Shown piece by piece: positions 1 through 7,621 of a stretch of 15,810 bases of DNA (positions within the stretch are counted from its first letter, which is position 1; every line of letters starts with the position of its first letter). The notes beneath the pieces were generated by a model that saw only the letters and a program-made list of their open reading frames with translations, had not been told where the DNA came from and searched no databases. Position numbers and translations under genes: made by a program. This DNA comes from an uncultured Bacteroidota bacterium (GTDB taxonomy: Bacteria > Bacteroidota > Bacteroidia > Flavobacteriales > UA16), in NCBI GenBank assembly GCA_902578505.1, contig CACHDD010000018.1, positions 1 to 15,810 on the forward strand, given 5' to 3'.

Positions 1-151
1 TTTGGGTTTAGACGATTCTGAATTAAAAAGTGGGATCTTCATGCTTAGTAGTAAAACTAAAGTCTGAGCAATTGCTAAATGACAGTTTTAAAATCCCTTG
101 TACACTTTAAAGTGTTTACAATCCACTTAAAAAACTTCATCTTCGCAATGC
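1..151. other. Upstream intergenic stretch, no convincing gene
   Basis: No start-to-stop ORF of note is visible here. One forward frame (bases 2-64) is open from the window edge to a TGA at 65-67 and would encode about 21 residues, so it could be the tail of an upstream gene, but nothing in it is recognisable. A perfect 14-bp palindrome lies at 102-115 (ACACTTTAAAGTGT). It has no T-run after it, so an operator-like role is as likely as a terminator. In many Bacteroidota rpmB (L28) directly precedes rpmG; it is not here. Confidence 0.4.
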
Positions 152-183
152 TTGGTAATTCCGAGAAGAATTCACTATCTTTG
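152..183 (+). promoter_or_regulatory. Bacteroidota-type promoter of rpmG
   Basis: A TTG at 152-154 is followed after 21 bases by TATCTTTG at 176-183, a full match to the Bacteroidota -7 element TAnnTTTG with normal spacing. Transcription would begin near 190 and leave a short leader before the rpmG ATG at 204. The elements are seen directly; activity is inferred. Confidence 0.7.
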
Positions 184-203
184 CCCTCCAATTCTCGAAA
201 ACT

Positions 204-386
204 ATGGCCAAGAAAGGCAACCGTATTCAAGTAATCCTAGAGTGCACCGAGCATAAAGACTCAGGCCGCCCAGGTACGTCTCGTTATGTGACAACTAAGA
301 ACAGGAAGAACACTCCAGATAGAATGGAGCTTAAAAAGTTCAACCCTATTCTTCGCAAGTACACTGTTCACAAAGAAATTAAGTAA
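204..386 (+). CDS. rpmG: 50S ribosomal protein L33
   Basis: A 60-residue basic protein of the bL33 family, a small component of the large ribosomal subunit near the E site. The N-terminus ([18 protein letters not shown]), the central [20 protein letters not shown] and the end [15 protein letters not shown] are typical of L33. Only one cysteine (Cys14) is present, so this is the zinc-free (C-minus) form. The ATG at 204 lies about 14 bases after the predicted transcription start. The DUF4295 gene follows after 18 bases and the two are presumably cotranscribed. L28 (rpmB), the usual upstream partner in this phylum, is missing from the 200 bases before it. Confidence 0.96.
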   Translation: MAKKGNRIQVILECTEHKDSGRPGTSRYVTTKNRKNTPDRMELKKFNPILRKYTVHKEIK

Positions 387-404
387 CCCTGTAATTAATC
401 TACA

Positions 405-557
405 ATGGCTAAGAAAGTAGTAGCGTCACTCCAGAAAGGTGGAGGAAAGCAACACACGAAAGTGATCAAGATGGTACGTAGCGAAAAGACAGGTGCATAC
501 ACATTTGTTGAGCAGATCGTACACAACGATAAAGTAAAGGACTTCTTCGCTAAGTAA
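405..557 (+). CDS. DUF4295 family small basic protein
   Basis: A 50-residue lysine-rich protein running from ATG at 405 to TAA at 555-557. It starts MAKKVVASLQKGGGKQHTK and ends VHNDKVKDFFAK. The size, the start and the position between rpmG and ftsY match the Bacteroidota-specific DUF4295 family. Its biochemical role is not established; constant linkage to L33 and its basic composition suggest a ribosome-associated protein, which is inference. An intrinsic terminator follows 47 bases downstream, so rpmG and this gene form a short transcription unit. Confidence 0.88.
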   Translation: MAKKVVASLQKGGGKQHTKVIKMVRSEKTGAYTFVEQIVHNDKVKDFFAK

Positions 558-604
558 TTAGCGAGTGAAAACTGGTCTTTACTTTTAAGAACGTATTTAA
601 ATTT

Positions 605-635
605 GACTGGTTCTATGTGGACCGGTCTTTTTTTT
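605..635 (+). terminator. Intrinsic terminator after rpmG-DUF4295
   Basis: The stem GACTGGT (605-611) pairs with ACCGGTC (621-627) with one T-G wobble and a 9-base loop, followed at once by eight T (628-635). It lies between the DUF4295 stop and the ftsY start. It should end most ribosomal-protein transcripts, with any read-through feeding ftsY. Confidence 0.85.
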
Positions 636-658
636 GCAACAGTATCAACAGTTAGACA

Positions 659-1681
659 ATGAGTTTTTTTAAAAGACTATTTGGTAAAAAGGAAACGCCC
701 CAAACCGAGGAGCAAGTTGAGGAAAAGAAAAGCCTCGACGAAGGTCTGAAGGAAAGTAAGAAGGGGGTACTTTCTCGCATTGCTAAGGTTTTTACAGGGA
801 AGCGAAAGATCAATGAAGAATTATTAGAGGATCTGGAAGAAGCTCTAATGATGTCTGATGTAGGTGTTGATACAACTGAAGCAATCATTGAAAGACTTAG
901 GAAGAGGGCAGTTTGGGAGGCGTATGTAGATATGAATGAACTCTTGGGCATGTTGCGACAAGAAATTGCTCACATGCTTGTAGGCGATGATATTGGAGCA
1001 GCCCTAGAAAACTACAAACCGTTTTCAATTGACGAAGTAGAAAGAGGGGATGGGCCTGCAGTAATCCTTGTTGTTGGAGTTAACGGAGTAGGTAAGACTA
1101 CAAGTATTGCCAAACTTGCTCACAGGTATAAGAGTGAGGGTAAAAAGGTTGTCTTAGGTGCTGCAGATACTTTCAGAGCAGCTGCCGTAGACCAATTAAT
1201 ACTTTGGGGCGAGAGAGTTGGCGTTTCAGTGATATCTCAAGGAATGGGTGCTGATCCCGCTGCTGTTGCTTACGACACTCTTGAATCTGCCAAGTCTCAA
1301 GGAGCTGATGTTGTAATTATTGATACAGCTGGTCGTTTGCATAACAAGGTTGGGCTTATGAATGAGCTCTCCAAGATTAAGAGGGTGATGGATAAGATTA
1401 TTCTAGGTGCTCCACAGGAGGTTTGGCTCGTTATAGATGGATCTACAGGCCAAAACGCCCTTCTTCAAGCCCAACAATTCTCAGAAGCAACACCGCTTAC
1501 TGGTTTAGTTGTAACAAAGCTTGATGGTACGGCAAAGGGCGGTGCTGTGATTGCAGTTTGTGATCAGGTAAAGGTGCCAGTTAGATACATTGGAGTAGGA
1601 GAGAAAATGGAAAATCTACAGGATTTTAATCCACTAGAATTCATCGATTCACTTCTTCCAGAATCATTTGAGGTAAGCTAA
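659..1681 (+). CDS. ftsY: Signal recognition particle receptor FtsY
   Basis: The SRP receptor GTPase, which docks SRP-ribosome-nascent chain complexes at the inner membrane for co-translational insertion. It has 340 residues. A short charged N-terminal region with a basic, aromatic start (MSFFKRLFGKK) fits membrane association. The N domain spans about 35-115 and the G domain follows, with P-loop GVNGVGKTTS (140-149), DTFRAAA (170-176), DTAGR (222-226), TKLDGTAKGG (286-295) and GVGE (312-315). All nucleotide-binding motifs are intact. The A domain is much shorter than in E. coli, as is usual in Bacteroidota. The gene starts 23 bases after the terminator T-run; no clean TAnnTTTG element lies between them, so it may depend on read-through or an unrecognised promoter. 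Its TAA shares its last base with the rimO ATG, suggesting coupled translation. Confidence 0.97.
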   Translation: MSFFKRLFGKKETPQTEEQVEEKKSLDEGLKESKKGVLSRIAKVFTGKRKINEELLEDLEEALMMSDVGVDTTEAIIERLRKRAVWEAYVDMNELLGMLRQEIAHMLVGDDIGAALENYKPFSIDEVERGDGPAVILVVGVNGVGKTTSIAKLAHRYKSEGKKVVLGAADTFRAAAVDQLILWGERVGVSVISQGMGADPAAVAYDTLESAKSQGADVVIIDTAGRLHNKVGLMNELSKIKRVMDKIILGAPQEVWLVIDGSTGQNALLQAQQFSEATPLTGLVVTKLDGTAKGGAVIAVCDQVKVPVRYIGVGEKMENLQDFNPLEFIDSLLPESFEVS

Positions 1682-3006
1682 TGAGAGCACGCACTTCAAA
1701 CCCCAGAAAAGTCAATGTTGTAACTCTAGGTTGCGCAAAGAATCTATTTGATTCAGAGCAGCTTATGACTCAGCTTAAGGCAAATAACTTCGATGTCGAG
1801 CACGAGGCAAAGCAGGACGATTTTGGGATTGTTGTAATCAATACCTGTGGGTTTATTGAATCTGCAAAACAGGAGAGCATAGATACAATTATTAGGTTTT
1901 CACAGGCAAAGCAAGAAGGCCAAGTAGAAAAAGTATATGTGACTGGATGTCTGTCGCAGAGATATAAGGAAGAATTAGAAGAAGGAATCCCTGAGGTTGA
2001 TGCTTGGTTTGGCACAAAGGATTTGCCAAGACTTCTCAAAACTCTTAGAGCAGATTACAAAAAGGAATTAGTTGGAGAGAGATTGCTAACTACCCCTTCG
2101 CATTACTCCTATTTAAAAATTGCTGAAGGTTGTGATAGGCCTTGCGCGTTTTGCGCGATCCCATTAATGAGGGGTAAGCACGTGAGTACTCCAATTGAGG
2201 ATTTAGTTAAAGCTGCTGAAAATCTTGCAAAACAAGGTGTTAGTGAGTTAATCCTCATTGCTCAGGACCTTACCTATTACGGATTAGATCTCTACAAAGA
2301 GAGAAAACTTGCAGAACTATTAAGGGAGCTAGATAAGGTAGAAGGAATCGAATGGATAAGATTGCATTATGCATTTCCTTCAGGATTCCCAATGGATGTA
2401 ATTGACGTTATGGCAGAATCTGATAAGATCTGTAATTACCTAGATATGCCACTTCAACACGCATCAGATTCAGTTTTAAAATCTATGCGTAGGGGTATAA
2501 CCCAAGAGAAGACGGGAAAGCTTATCACAGATATACGCTCAAAAGTGCCTAACATAGCTATTCGCACAACATTGATCTGTGGATTTCCTGGAGAAACAGA
2601 GGAAGACCACAAGGACTTGCTTCGTTGGGTTGGTGAGATGAAATTCGAAAGATTGGGGTGTTTTACTTATTCTCACGAGGAGAATACTCATGCGTATTCA
2701 ATGGAAGATGATGTTCCAGAGGACGTGAAAAAGAGAAGGGTAGAAGAGGTGATGGAGCTTCAGGCAGGAATATCTGAAGAGCTTAACCGCAGGCATATAG
2801 GCAAGGAATTCAAGGTAATGATTGATAGGTGTGAGGGTAGATATTGGATTGGAAGAACTGAATTTGATTCTCCAGATGTTGATAACGAAGTGAGGATAGA
2901 GGTGCGTGATGATTTGCACCTGAGAATTGGTGATTTCACAACTGTATTAATAACTGGCGCTACATCATTCGATTTAGACGCAAAAGTTGTTGAAGAAAAT
3001 GGCTAA
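1681..3006 (+). CDS. rimO: Ribosomal protein S12 methylthiotransferase RimO
   Basis: A radical SAM enzyme of the methylthiotransferase family that adds a methylthio group to the conserved aspartate of ribosomal protein S12. It has 441 residues, the normal length. The N-terminal UPF0004 domain carries the three cysteines of the auxiliary cluster: Cys18 in TLGCAKN, Cys56 in NTCGF and Cys90 in VTGCLSQR. The radical SAM cluster motif is CDRPCAFC (Cys151, 155, 158). A TRAM domain covers roughly the last 65 residues. The LGCAKN and EGCDRPCAFC forms favour RimO over the tRNA enzyme MiaB. The start overlaps the ftsY stop by one base and the 3' end overlaps queE by 8 bases. Confidence 0.95.
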   Translation: MRARTSNPRKVNVVTLGCAKNLFDSEQLMTQLKANNFDVEHEAKQDDFGIVVINTCGFIESAKQESIDTIIRFSQAKQEGQVEKVYVTGCLSQRYKEELEEGIPEVDAWFGTKDLPRLLKTLRADYKKELVGERLLTTPSHYSYLKIAEGCDRPCAFCAIPLMRGKHVSTPIEDLVKAAENLAKQGVSELILIAQDLTYYGLDLYKERKLAELLRELDKVEGIEWIRLHYAFPSGFPMDVIDVMAESDKICNYLDMPLQHASDSVLKSMRRGITQEKTGKLITDIRSKVPNIAIRTTLICGFPGETEEDHKDLLRWVGEMKFERLGCFTYSHEENTHAYSMEDDVPEDVKKRRVEEVMELQAGISEELNRRHIGKEFKVMIDRCEGRYWIGRTEFDSPDVDNEVRIEVRDDLHLRIGDFTTVLITGATSFDLDAKVVEENG

Positions 3007-3607
3007 TGGATTTCCAGTAATGGAGGTATTTCCAACTCTTCAAGGAGAGGGAAAATACACTGGCTACCCAGCATATTTCATAAGACTTGCTGGGTGTGAT
3101 GTTGGATGCTCTTGGTGTGATGTGAAGGAGAGTTGGCCTACTGATGAATACCCCGTGCAAACAGTCTCTGAAATAGTTGATGGCGCAATACGCAGTGGAC
3201 ATAAACTAGTAGTGATTACTGGAGGTGAGCCGTGTATGTACGATTTGACACCGCTTACAGACGAACTAAAGAGAAATGGGTTTCAAATTCATCTTGAAAC
3301 TTCTGGTGCGCATCCAATTAGAGGAAATTTTGATTGGATAACTCTATCGCCAAAAAAGTTCAAACCTTGCTTATCGGAAAGCTACAGTAAAGCAGATGAA
3401 TTGAAGGTGGTGGTAGTGAATAGGCACGATTTGGTTTGGGCTAAAGAACAAGCTTCACACGTAAGACCACAAACCCTTCTTTACCTGCAGCCCGAATGGA
3501 GCAAGAAGGAAAGGGTGTTCGAAATGATGCAGAAGCACATCAATAGTCCAGAGGGTGAGGGTTGGCTCATGAGTGAGCAAGTTCACAAGTATTTAGGGAT
3601 ACGCTAG
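2999..3607 (+). CDS. queE: 7-carboxy-7-deazaguanine synthase QueE
   Basis: A radical SAM enzyme that converts 6-carboxytetrahydropterin to 7-carboxy-7-deazaguanine, on the route to preQ0 and queuosine in tRNA. It has 202 residues from ATG 2999. The first part (MANGFPVMEVFPTLQGEG) matches the QueE N-terminus, so this start is preferred over the TTG 12 bases upstream. The cluster motif is C-x3-C-x2-C (Cys33, 37, 40, in CDVGCSWCDVKESW), and a TGGEP motif lies at 74-78. Other queuosine genes are not in the window. The start overlaps the end of rimO by 8 bases, so it is probably the last gene of ftsY-rimO-queE. Its TAG is one base from the stop of the opposing E1 gene, leaving no room for a separate terminator. 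Confidence 0.92.
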   Translation: MANGFPVMEVFPTLQGEGKYTGYPAYFIRLAGCDVGCSWCDVKESWPTDEYPVQTVSEIVDGAIRSGHKLVVITGGEPCMYDLTPLTDELKRNGFQIHLETSGAHPIRGNFDWITLSPKKFKPCLSESYSKADELKVVVVNRHDLVWAKEQASHVRPQTLLYLQPEWSKKERVFEMMQKHINSPEGEGWLMSEQVHKYLGIR

Positions 3608-3608
3608 C

Positions 3609-5675
3609 TTAGTAGCTTAGTAGCTCTTCAATTGTAGCAGCAACCTTGTTTGCGCTTGGCAACACCGCCTCCTCCATCTCAGAATTCAGAGGAATAGCGG
3701 GTAGTGAAACAGAGCCCAAAATCTTTGGCGCTGCGTCCAAACTCTCAAAACACTCCGAAGCAATTCGCCCACTTAGACTTAACCCAAAGCTATTTTCCAC
3801 AGGCTCCTCTGTCAGAACTAGACATCTGTTAGTCTTCGCAACAGACGTCGCAATAGCTTCCATATCTACTGGAACGATGGATCTCAAGTCTATGATTTCA
3901 ACTGTTCCAGGGAACTTTTCTGCTGCTTCCTTTGCCCAGTATACACCACGGCCATAAGTAATGATACTGCATTGAGAATCTTCAGAAGGATTTACTTCTA
4001 GAACCGTCCTTGCTTTACCTAGCGGGACGATGTAGTCGCTAGAAGGTTCGATGCATTTGGCCTCCTCAGTACCAGGGATTTTAGACCAATAAAGCCCTTT
4101 GTGCTCTAGGATAACCACAGGATTTGGGTCGTGGAAGGCAGCTTTAATCAAGCCTTTTAAATCCGCTCCATTTGAAGGGTAAGCCACTTTGATGCCTCTG
4201 ATATTAGATAGCACTGATTCCACTGATGAGCTGTGGTAAGGTCCTCCAGAACCATAAGCTCCAATAGGTACTCTAATCAATGAGTGTACTGGCCACTGGC
4301 CATTTGATAGGAAGTATGATCTGCTTAGTTCTGTAAATAATTGATTGAGCCCAGGCCAAATGTAATCTGCAAACTGAACCTCAACTACTGGCTTTAAACC
4401 CACGCACGACATACCCACCGTAGACCCTATGATGAATGCCTCTTGGATAGGTGTGTTGAATACTCGCTCATCGCCAAACTTATCGCCAAGCGTTGCAGCC
4501 TCTCTAAATACTCCTCCTAACCTCTTTCCTACGTCTTGGCCGTAAAGTAAAGATTCGGGATACTCTTCCATAAGCTCTTGCATAGCGTGAAGAGCACAAT
4601 CTACCATAAGTGTAACTTCTCCACCTTCAGGATGGCGTTTCCCCTTTTCTTCAGTTACATCTGTTGGAGCGAATTTATGTGCGATTAGATCTTCAAAAAC
4701 TGGTTCTTTAGCATGTCTTGCTCTTGCAAAATCTGCTTCAACTTTTTTGCGTAAATCTGCGCTTAGTGCATCTAAATCTGTTTGAGAAATAACTCCATAT
4801 TCTAAAAGAATCTTTTCAATTTTTGGAAGAGGGTCTCTTTGTCTTGCATCATCTAAATCATCTCTATAAAATTCGCGTCTAACACCAGAAGTATGATGAC
4901 CTAGTAATGGGACAGTTGCGTGAATTAAAAAAGGACGCCTTTCATTTCTAACCTTACTAAAGACTTCTTCCATTAACTCCATACAAGCAACTAAATCTGT
5001 TCCGTCAATGTGTTTAACTTCTATTGGTGGGAACCCTGCAGCCATAGTTTGGGCATCGCCAAATCTTATCTCAGAAGCATGCGCACTAATGTCCCATTCA
5101 TTATCTTGAATAAGCCATATTATAGGCATCCTACGTAGTGCAGACATATGTAAAGCCTCACTCACCTCACCCTCTGTAATTGCAGCGTCACCTAATGAAC
5201 ACATTACAACTGGAGCATTTCCCTCATCCCACACATCAAGTCCTTGATTTTCCCTATACTGCAAGCCCATTGCAACTCCTGCAGCTGGTATAGCCTGCAT
5301 TCCAGTTGCTGAGCTTTGGTGAGGGATTTTAGGCAAATCATCTCTGTTTAGAGAAGGGTGGCTGTAATAGGTTCTTCCACCAGAAAAGGGATCATCTTTT
5401 TTTGCGAATAACTGTAACATTAACTCAAATGGCTTCAAGCCCATTGAAAGCAAAATGCTATCGTCTCTGTAGTAGCAGCTAAGCCAATCTTGCTTTCTTA
5501 ATAAAGAACCTGCAGCTACTTGAATTGCCTCGTGTCCGTTAGAGCAAGCATGCACATATTTTGCCGTTAGTTTGGCGTTTTCCTCATAAATATTAGACAT
5601 ATGTCTTGCAGTACGCATAAGTTTATACGCACTAAGAATTTTTTCATTCGATATTGAGTCTGATAAATTCGACAT
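3609..5675 (-). CDS. Fused E1 alpha/beta 2-oxoacid dehydrogenase, branched-chain type
   Basis: A thiamine-diphosphate E1 component that decarboxylates a 2-oxoacid and hands the acyl group to a lipoyl E2. It has 688 residues. The alpha part (about 1-340) carries the ThDP motif starting GDAAITEGE (162-170) and ending DNEWDIS (191-197). LGHHTSGVRREFYR (258-271) resembles the active-site loop of branched-chain 2-oxoacid dehydrogenase E1 alpha (GHHSTSDDS type). The beta part starts near 353 with GEVTLMVDCALHAM and continues with YGQDVGKRLGGVF, EVQFADYIWPG and GAYGSGGPYHSSS. Alpha and beta subunits on one chain are known in Bacteroidota. Substrate choice (branched-chain rather than pyruvate) is inferred; E2 and E3 are not nearby. 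The ATG at 5675 is preferred over a TTG at 5684, which lies inside the promoter -7 element. Confidence 0.88.
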   Translation of the reverse strand: MSNLSDSISNEKILSAYKLMRTARHMSNIYEENAKLTAKYVHACSNGHEAIQVAAGSLLRKQDWLSCYYRDDSILLSMGLKPFELMLQLFAKKDDPFSGGRTYYSHPSLNRDDLPKIPHQSSATGMQAIPAAGVAMGLQYRENQGLDVWDEGNAPVVMCSLGDAAITEGEVSEALHMSALRRMPIIWLIQDNEWDISAHASEIRFGDAQTMAAGFPPIEVKHIDGTDLVACMELMEEVFSKVRNERRPFLIHATVPLLGHHTSGVRREFYRDDLDDARQRDPLPKIEKILLEYGVISQTDLDALSADLRKKVEADFARARHAKEPVFEDLIAHKFAPTDVTEEKGKRHPEGGEVTLMVDCALHAMQELMEEYPESLLYGQDVGKRLGGVFREAATLGDKFGDERVFNTPIQEAFIIGSTVGMSCVGLKPVVEVQFADYIWPGLNQLFTELSRSYFLSNGQWPVHSLIRVPIGAYGSGGPYHSSSVESVLSNIRGIKVAYPSNGADLKGLIKAAFHDPNPVVILEHKGLYWSKIPGTEEAKCIEPSSDYIVPLGKARTVLEVNPSEDSQCSIITYGRGVYWAKEAAEKFPGTVEIIDLRSIVPVDMEAIATSVAKTNRCLVLTEEPVENSFGLSLSGRIASECFESLDAAPKILGSVSLPAIPLNSEMEEAVLPSANKVAATIEELLSY

Positions 5676-5681
5676 CAGATG

Positions 5682-5689
5682 CAAAGGTA
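5682..5689 (-). promoter_or_regulatory. Promoter -7 element of the E1 gene
   Basis: On the minus strand this reads TACCTTTG, a full TAnnTTTG match. It ends 6 bases before the ATG at 5675, so the transcript would be leaderless or nearly so. No TTG lies at the usual 17-23 base distance upstream, which lowers confidence. Confidence 0.45.
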
Positions 5690-5704
5690 CGTTACCTTAG
5701 AAGC

Positions 5705-7621
5705 ATGAAAGAAGGTATGCAATTTGAATTTCAGAAGTGGGAGGGGACGGGAAATACCTTCGTCATGATAAATGCTTTAGAATGGGATATTGAAGAATTT
5801 GATAAGCAATTGATTCAAAAAATTTGTAATCGTGAGGAAACGGATGGGATTATTTTCATAAGATCTTCATCAAAAGTGCAAGCTGACATTTTCTGTGATT
5901 TCAGAAATCCAGATGGCTCTATATCCTTTTGTGGTAATGGAACTAGAGCAACTTATGCATATGCAAGAAGAGAGGGTTGGGTAGGAGATGAGGCTGTTTT
6001 TGAAGCATGTGATGGACTTCATAGAGTAAGGTGGAATTTAGATTTGAACCTTCCGAGTGTTGAATTTGAAAAAGTAGGAGTGCCCAAAGAAGTAGAAGGA
6101 GATTGGTTTGTAAATACAGGATCACCACATCACATCTTCAGAGTTGACTCACCTGAAACTCTTGATTTAATTGACATAGAGAAAATTGGATCAGAGATAA
6201 GGTATTCTGAAAAATACCAGCCCCATGGCACAAATGTTAGCGGCCTTAGCAATACATCAGAAGAGTCAGAAATATGTCTTAGGACTTACGAAAGGGGTGT
6301 TGAGGCAGAGACCGAAGCTTGTGGCACCGGAGCTGTTGCCGCAGCATTAATTGATCATACAATAAATGGAGGCAATCCCTCGAGAAAGGTTAAGATGCCA
6401 GGAGGAGATCTTCATGTTGAATTTGATCCAGTAACAGATGGTTACAAGAGCGTTTGGCTTTCGGGGAAAGCGTCAGAATTGCGAAGAGGGATTATTACTT
6501 TCCTTCTAGCTTTATTGCCTTTTTTATCCGAAGCCCAAACCCAGTGGCACGAGAATCTCAGCGTCCAAACCCAAATCAGCGTACTAACCGCTAGCCCCGG
6601 AGAGGATATATATTCTCTTTTTGGCCATACTGCTATTAGGGTTTACGATCCATTAAACCTCCCTGAGTCGGATTGGGTTTTCAATTATGGAACCTTCTCT
6701 TTTAATGACGGATTCTATTTCAAATTTGTAAAAGGAAGGCTCGATTACAAGTTGACAGTTGAACCATATCATCACTTTTTTAGAGTTTATAATCAATCAG
6801 AAAGGGGTATAAAATCCCAAACCCTAAACTTAAATCCCAAGCAGGTAAAAGCAGTAGCTAAATACCTTGAGTGGAATGCCAAACCAGAAAACGCCACATA
6901 CTCCTATGAATTTTTCAGAGATAATTGTGCATCAAGGATAATTACTGTTCTTGAAGAAGCACTAGGTGAATCTTTAGAAACTAATTGTCAATCTGACGTA
7001 AGGACCTATAGAGATGGTCTTAAACCATATATAGCTTGTACACCTTGGACTGAATTTGGGATGGACTTCATCCTTGGCCCTGAAGCAGATAAAGTCATGG
7101 AGGGCTGCGCAGCGGCATATATTCCAGATGAGCTTTACCTAGCGCTTGAAAGAATGGAAATAGATTCTATGCCTTTGGTAAAATATTCTGAAGAACTCAT
7201 TATTTCCCCAACATCTTGGATGAATGCTGAAAGCTTTGTCATAGCTAAGTTTAAGTCACCAGATTTGTTGTTTTTTCTACTCTTAATATTGGTAGCATTA
7301 CTTAGGTATTTGGTAGGCGAAAGCAACCTTGTAACTAAAATCGTTGTTAAAACTATACAGATAGTTGCTGCTTTGTTAGGGGTGCTGCTTTTAGTGATGT
7401 GGTTGTTCACTGATCACATTGACACTTGGGGTAATTGGAATTTACTTTGGACTATCCCAATGTTGGCAACTTTAATAAACAGAAAGGGGCTAATTCTCTC
7501 ATATATAGCCTTTGCTGGGTATTTGATTGTAGGTCCTTTTATCTGGCCTCAGTTGGTAACACTTTCATTGTGGCTTGTGGCTGTAACCGTATTTTTGACA
7601 ATAACTCCAAATCCTAAATGA
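5705..7621 (+). CDS. dapF: Diaminopimelate epimerase fused to DUF4105 membrane protein
   Basis: A 638-residue ORF with two unrelated parts. Residues about 5-262 are DapF, which converts LL- to meso-diaminopimelate for lysine and peptidoglycan. Visible are the N-terminal EGTGNTFVMI, the first catalytic cysteine in CGNGTR (Cys76), PHHIF and the second catalytic cysteine in EACGTGA (Cys206); the final strand is around WLSGKASELRRGII. With no stop codon, the frame runs into a basic-hydrophobic segment (RRGIITFLLALLPFLSEAQ, 260-278) and a DUF4105 (Lnb N-terminal-like) domain with SLFGHTAIRV (304-313) and FFRDNCASRI (403-412). About five C-terminal membrane helices follow (roughly 520-632). Either this is a true fusion or DUF4105 is translated separately from TTG 6479, giving 380 residues with a signal peptide. 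ATG 5717 (MQFEFQKWEGTGN) is an alternative DapF start that fits the family slightly better. The stop overlaps the next gene by 4 nt (ATGA). Confidence 0.85.
   Translation: MKEGMQFEFQKWEGTGNTFVMINALEWDIEEFDKQLIQKICNREETDGIIFIRSSSKVQADIFCDFRNPDGSISFCGNGTRATYAYARREGWVGDEAVFEACDGLHRVRWNLDLNLPSVEFEKVGVPKEVEGDWFVNTGSPHHIFRVDSPETLDLIDIEKIGSEIRYSEKYQPHGTNVSGLSNTSEESEICLRTYERGVEAETEACGTGAVAAALIDHTINGGNPSRKVKMPGGDLHVEFDPVTDGYKSVWLSGKASELRRGIITFLLALLPFLSEAQTQWHENLSVQTQISVLTASPGEDIYSLFGHTAIRVYDPLNLPESDWVFNYGTFSFNDGFYFKFVKGRLDYKLTVEPYHHFFRVYNQSERGIKSQTLNLNPKQVKAVAKYLEWNAKPENATYSYEFFRDNCASRIITVLEEALGESLETNCQSDVRTYRDGLKPYIACTPWTEFGMDFILGPEADKVMEGCAAAYIPDELYLALERMEIDSMPLVKYSEELIISPTSWMNAESFVIAKFKSPDLLFFLLLILVALLRYLVGESNLVTKIVVKTIQIVAALLGVLLLVMWLFTDHIDTWGNWNLLWTIPMLATLINRKGLILSYIAFAGYLIVGPFIWPQLVTLSLWLVAVTVFLTITPNPK
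6479..6541 (+). other. Signal-peptide-like junction with possible internal TTG start
   Basis: TTG at 6479-6481 is in frame and opens a sequence with two arginines, a hydrophobic core (GIITFLLALLPFL) and a small-residue cleavage-like end (SEAQ). This would be a normal signal peptide for a stand-alone DUF4105 protein. Read as part of the long chain it is a signal anchor with its positive end in the cytoplasm, placing DapF inside and DUF4105 outside. The segment also supplies the expected last strand of DapF, so both proteins share it. Confidence 0.55.

Noticed and set aside
2..67. Possible 21-residue tail of an upstream gene
   Set aside because: Only a short open stretch with no recognisable motif; it cannot be distinguished from chance.
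652..951. Minus-strand open frame of 99 codons
   Set aside because: It lies fully antisense to ftsY, whose GTPase motifs are intact, and has no recognisable features.
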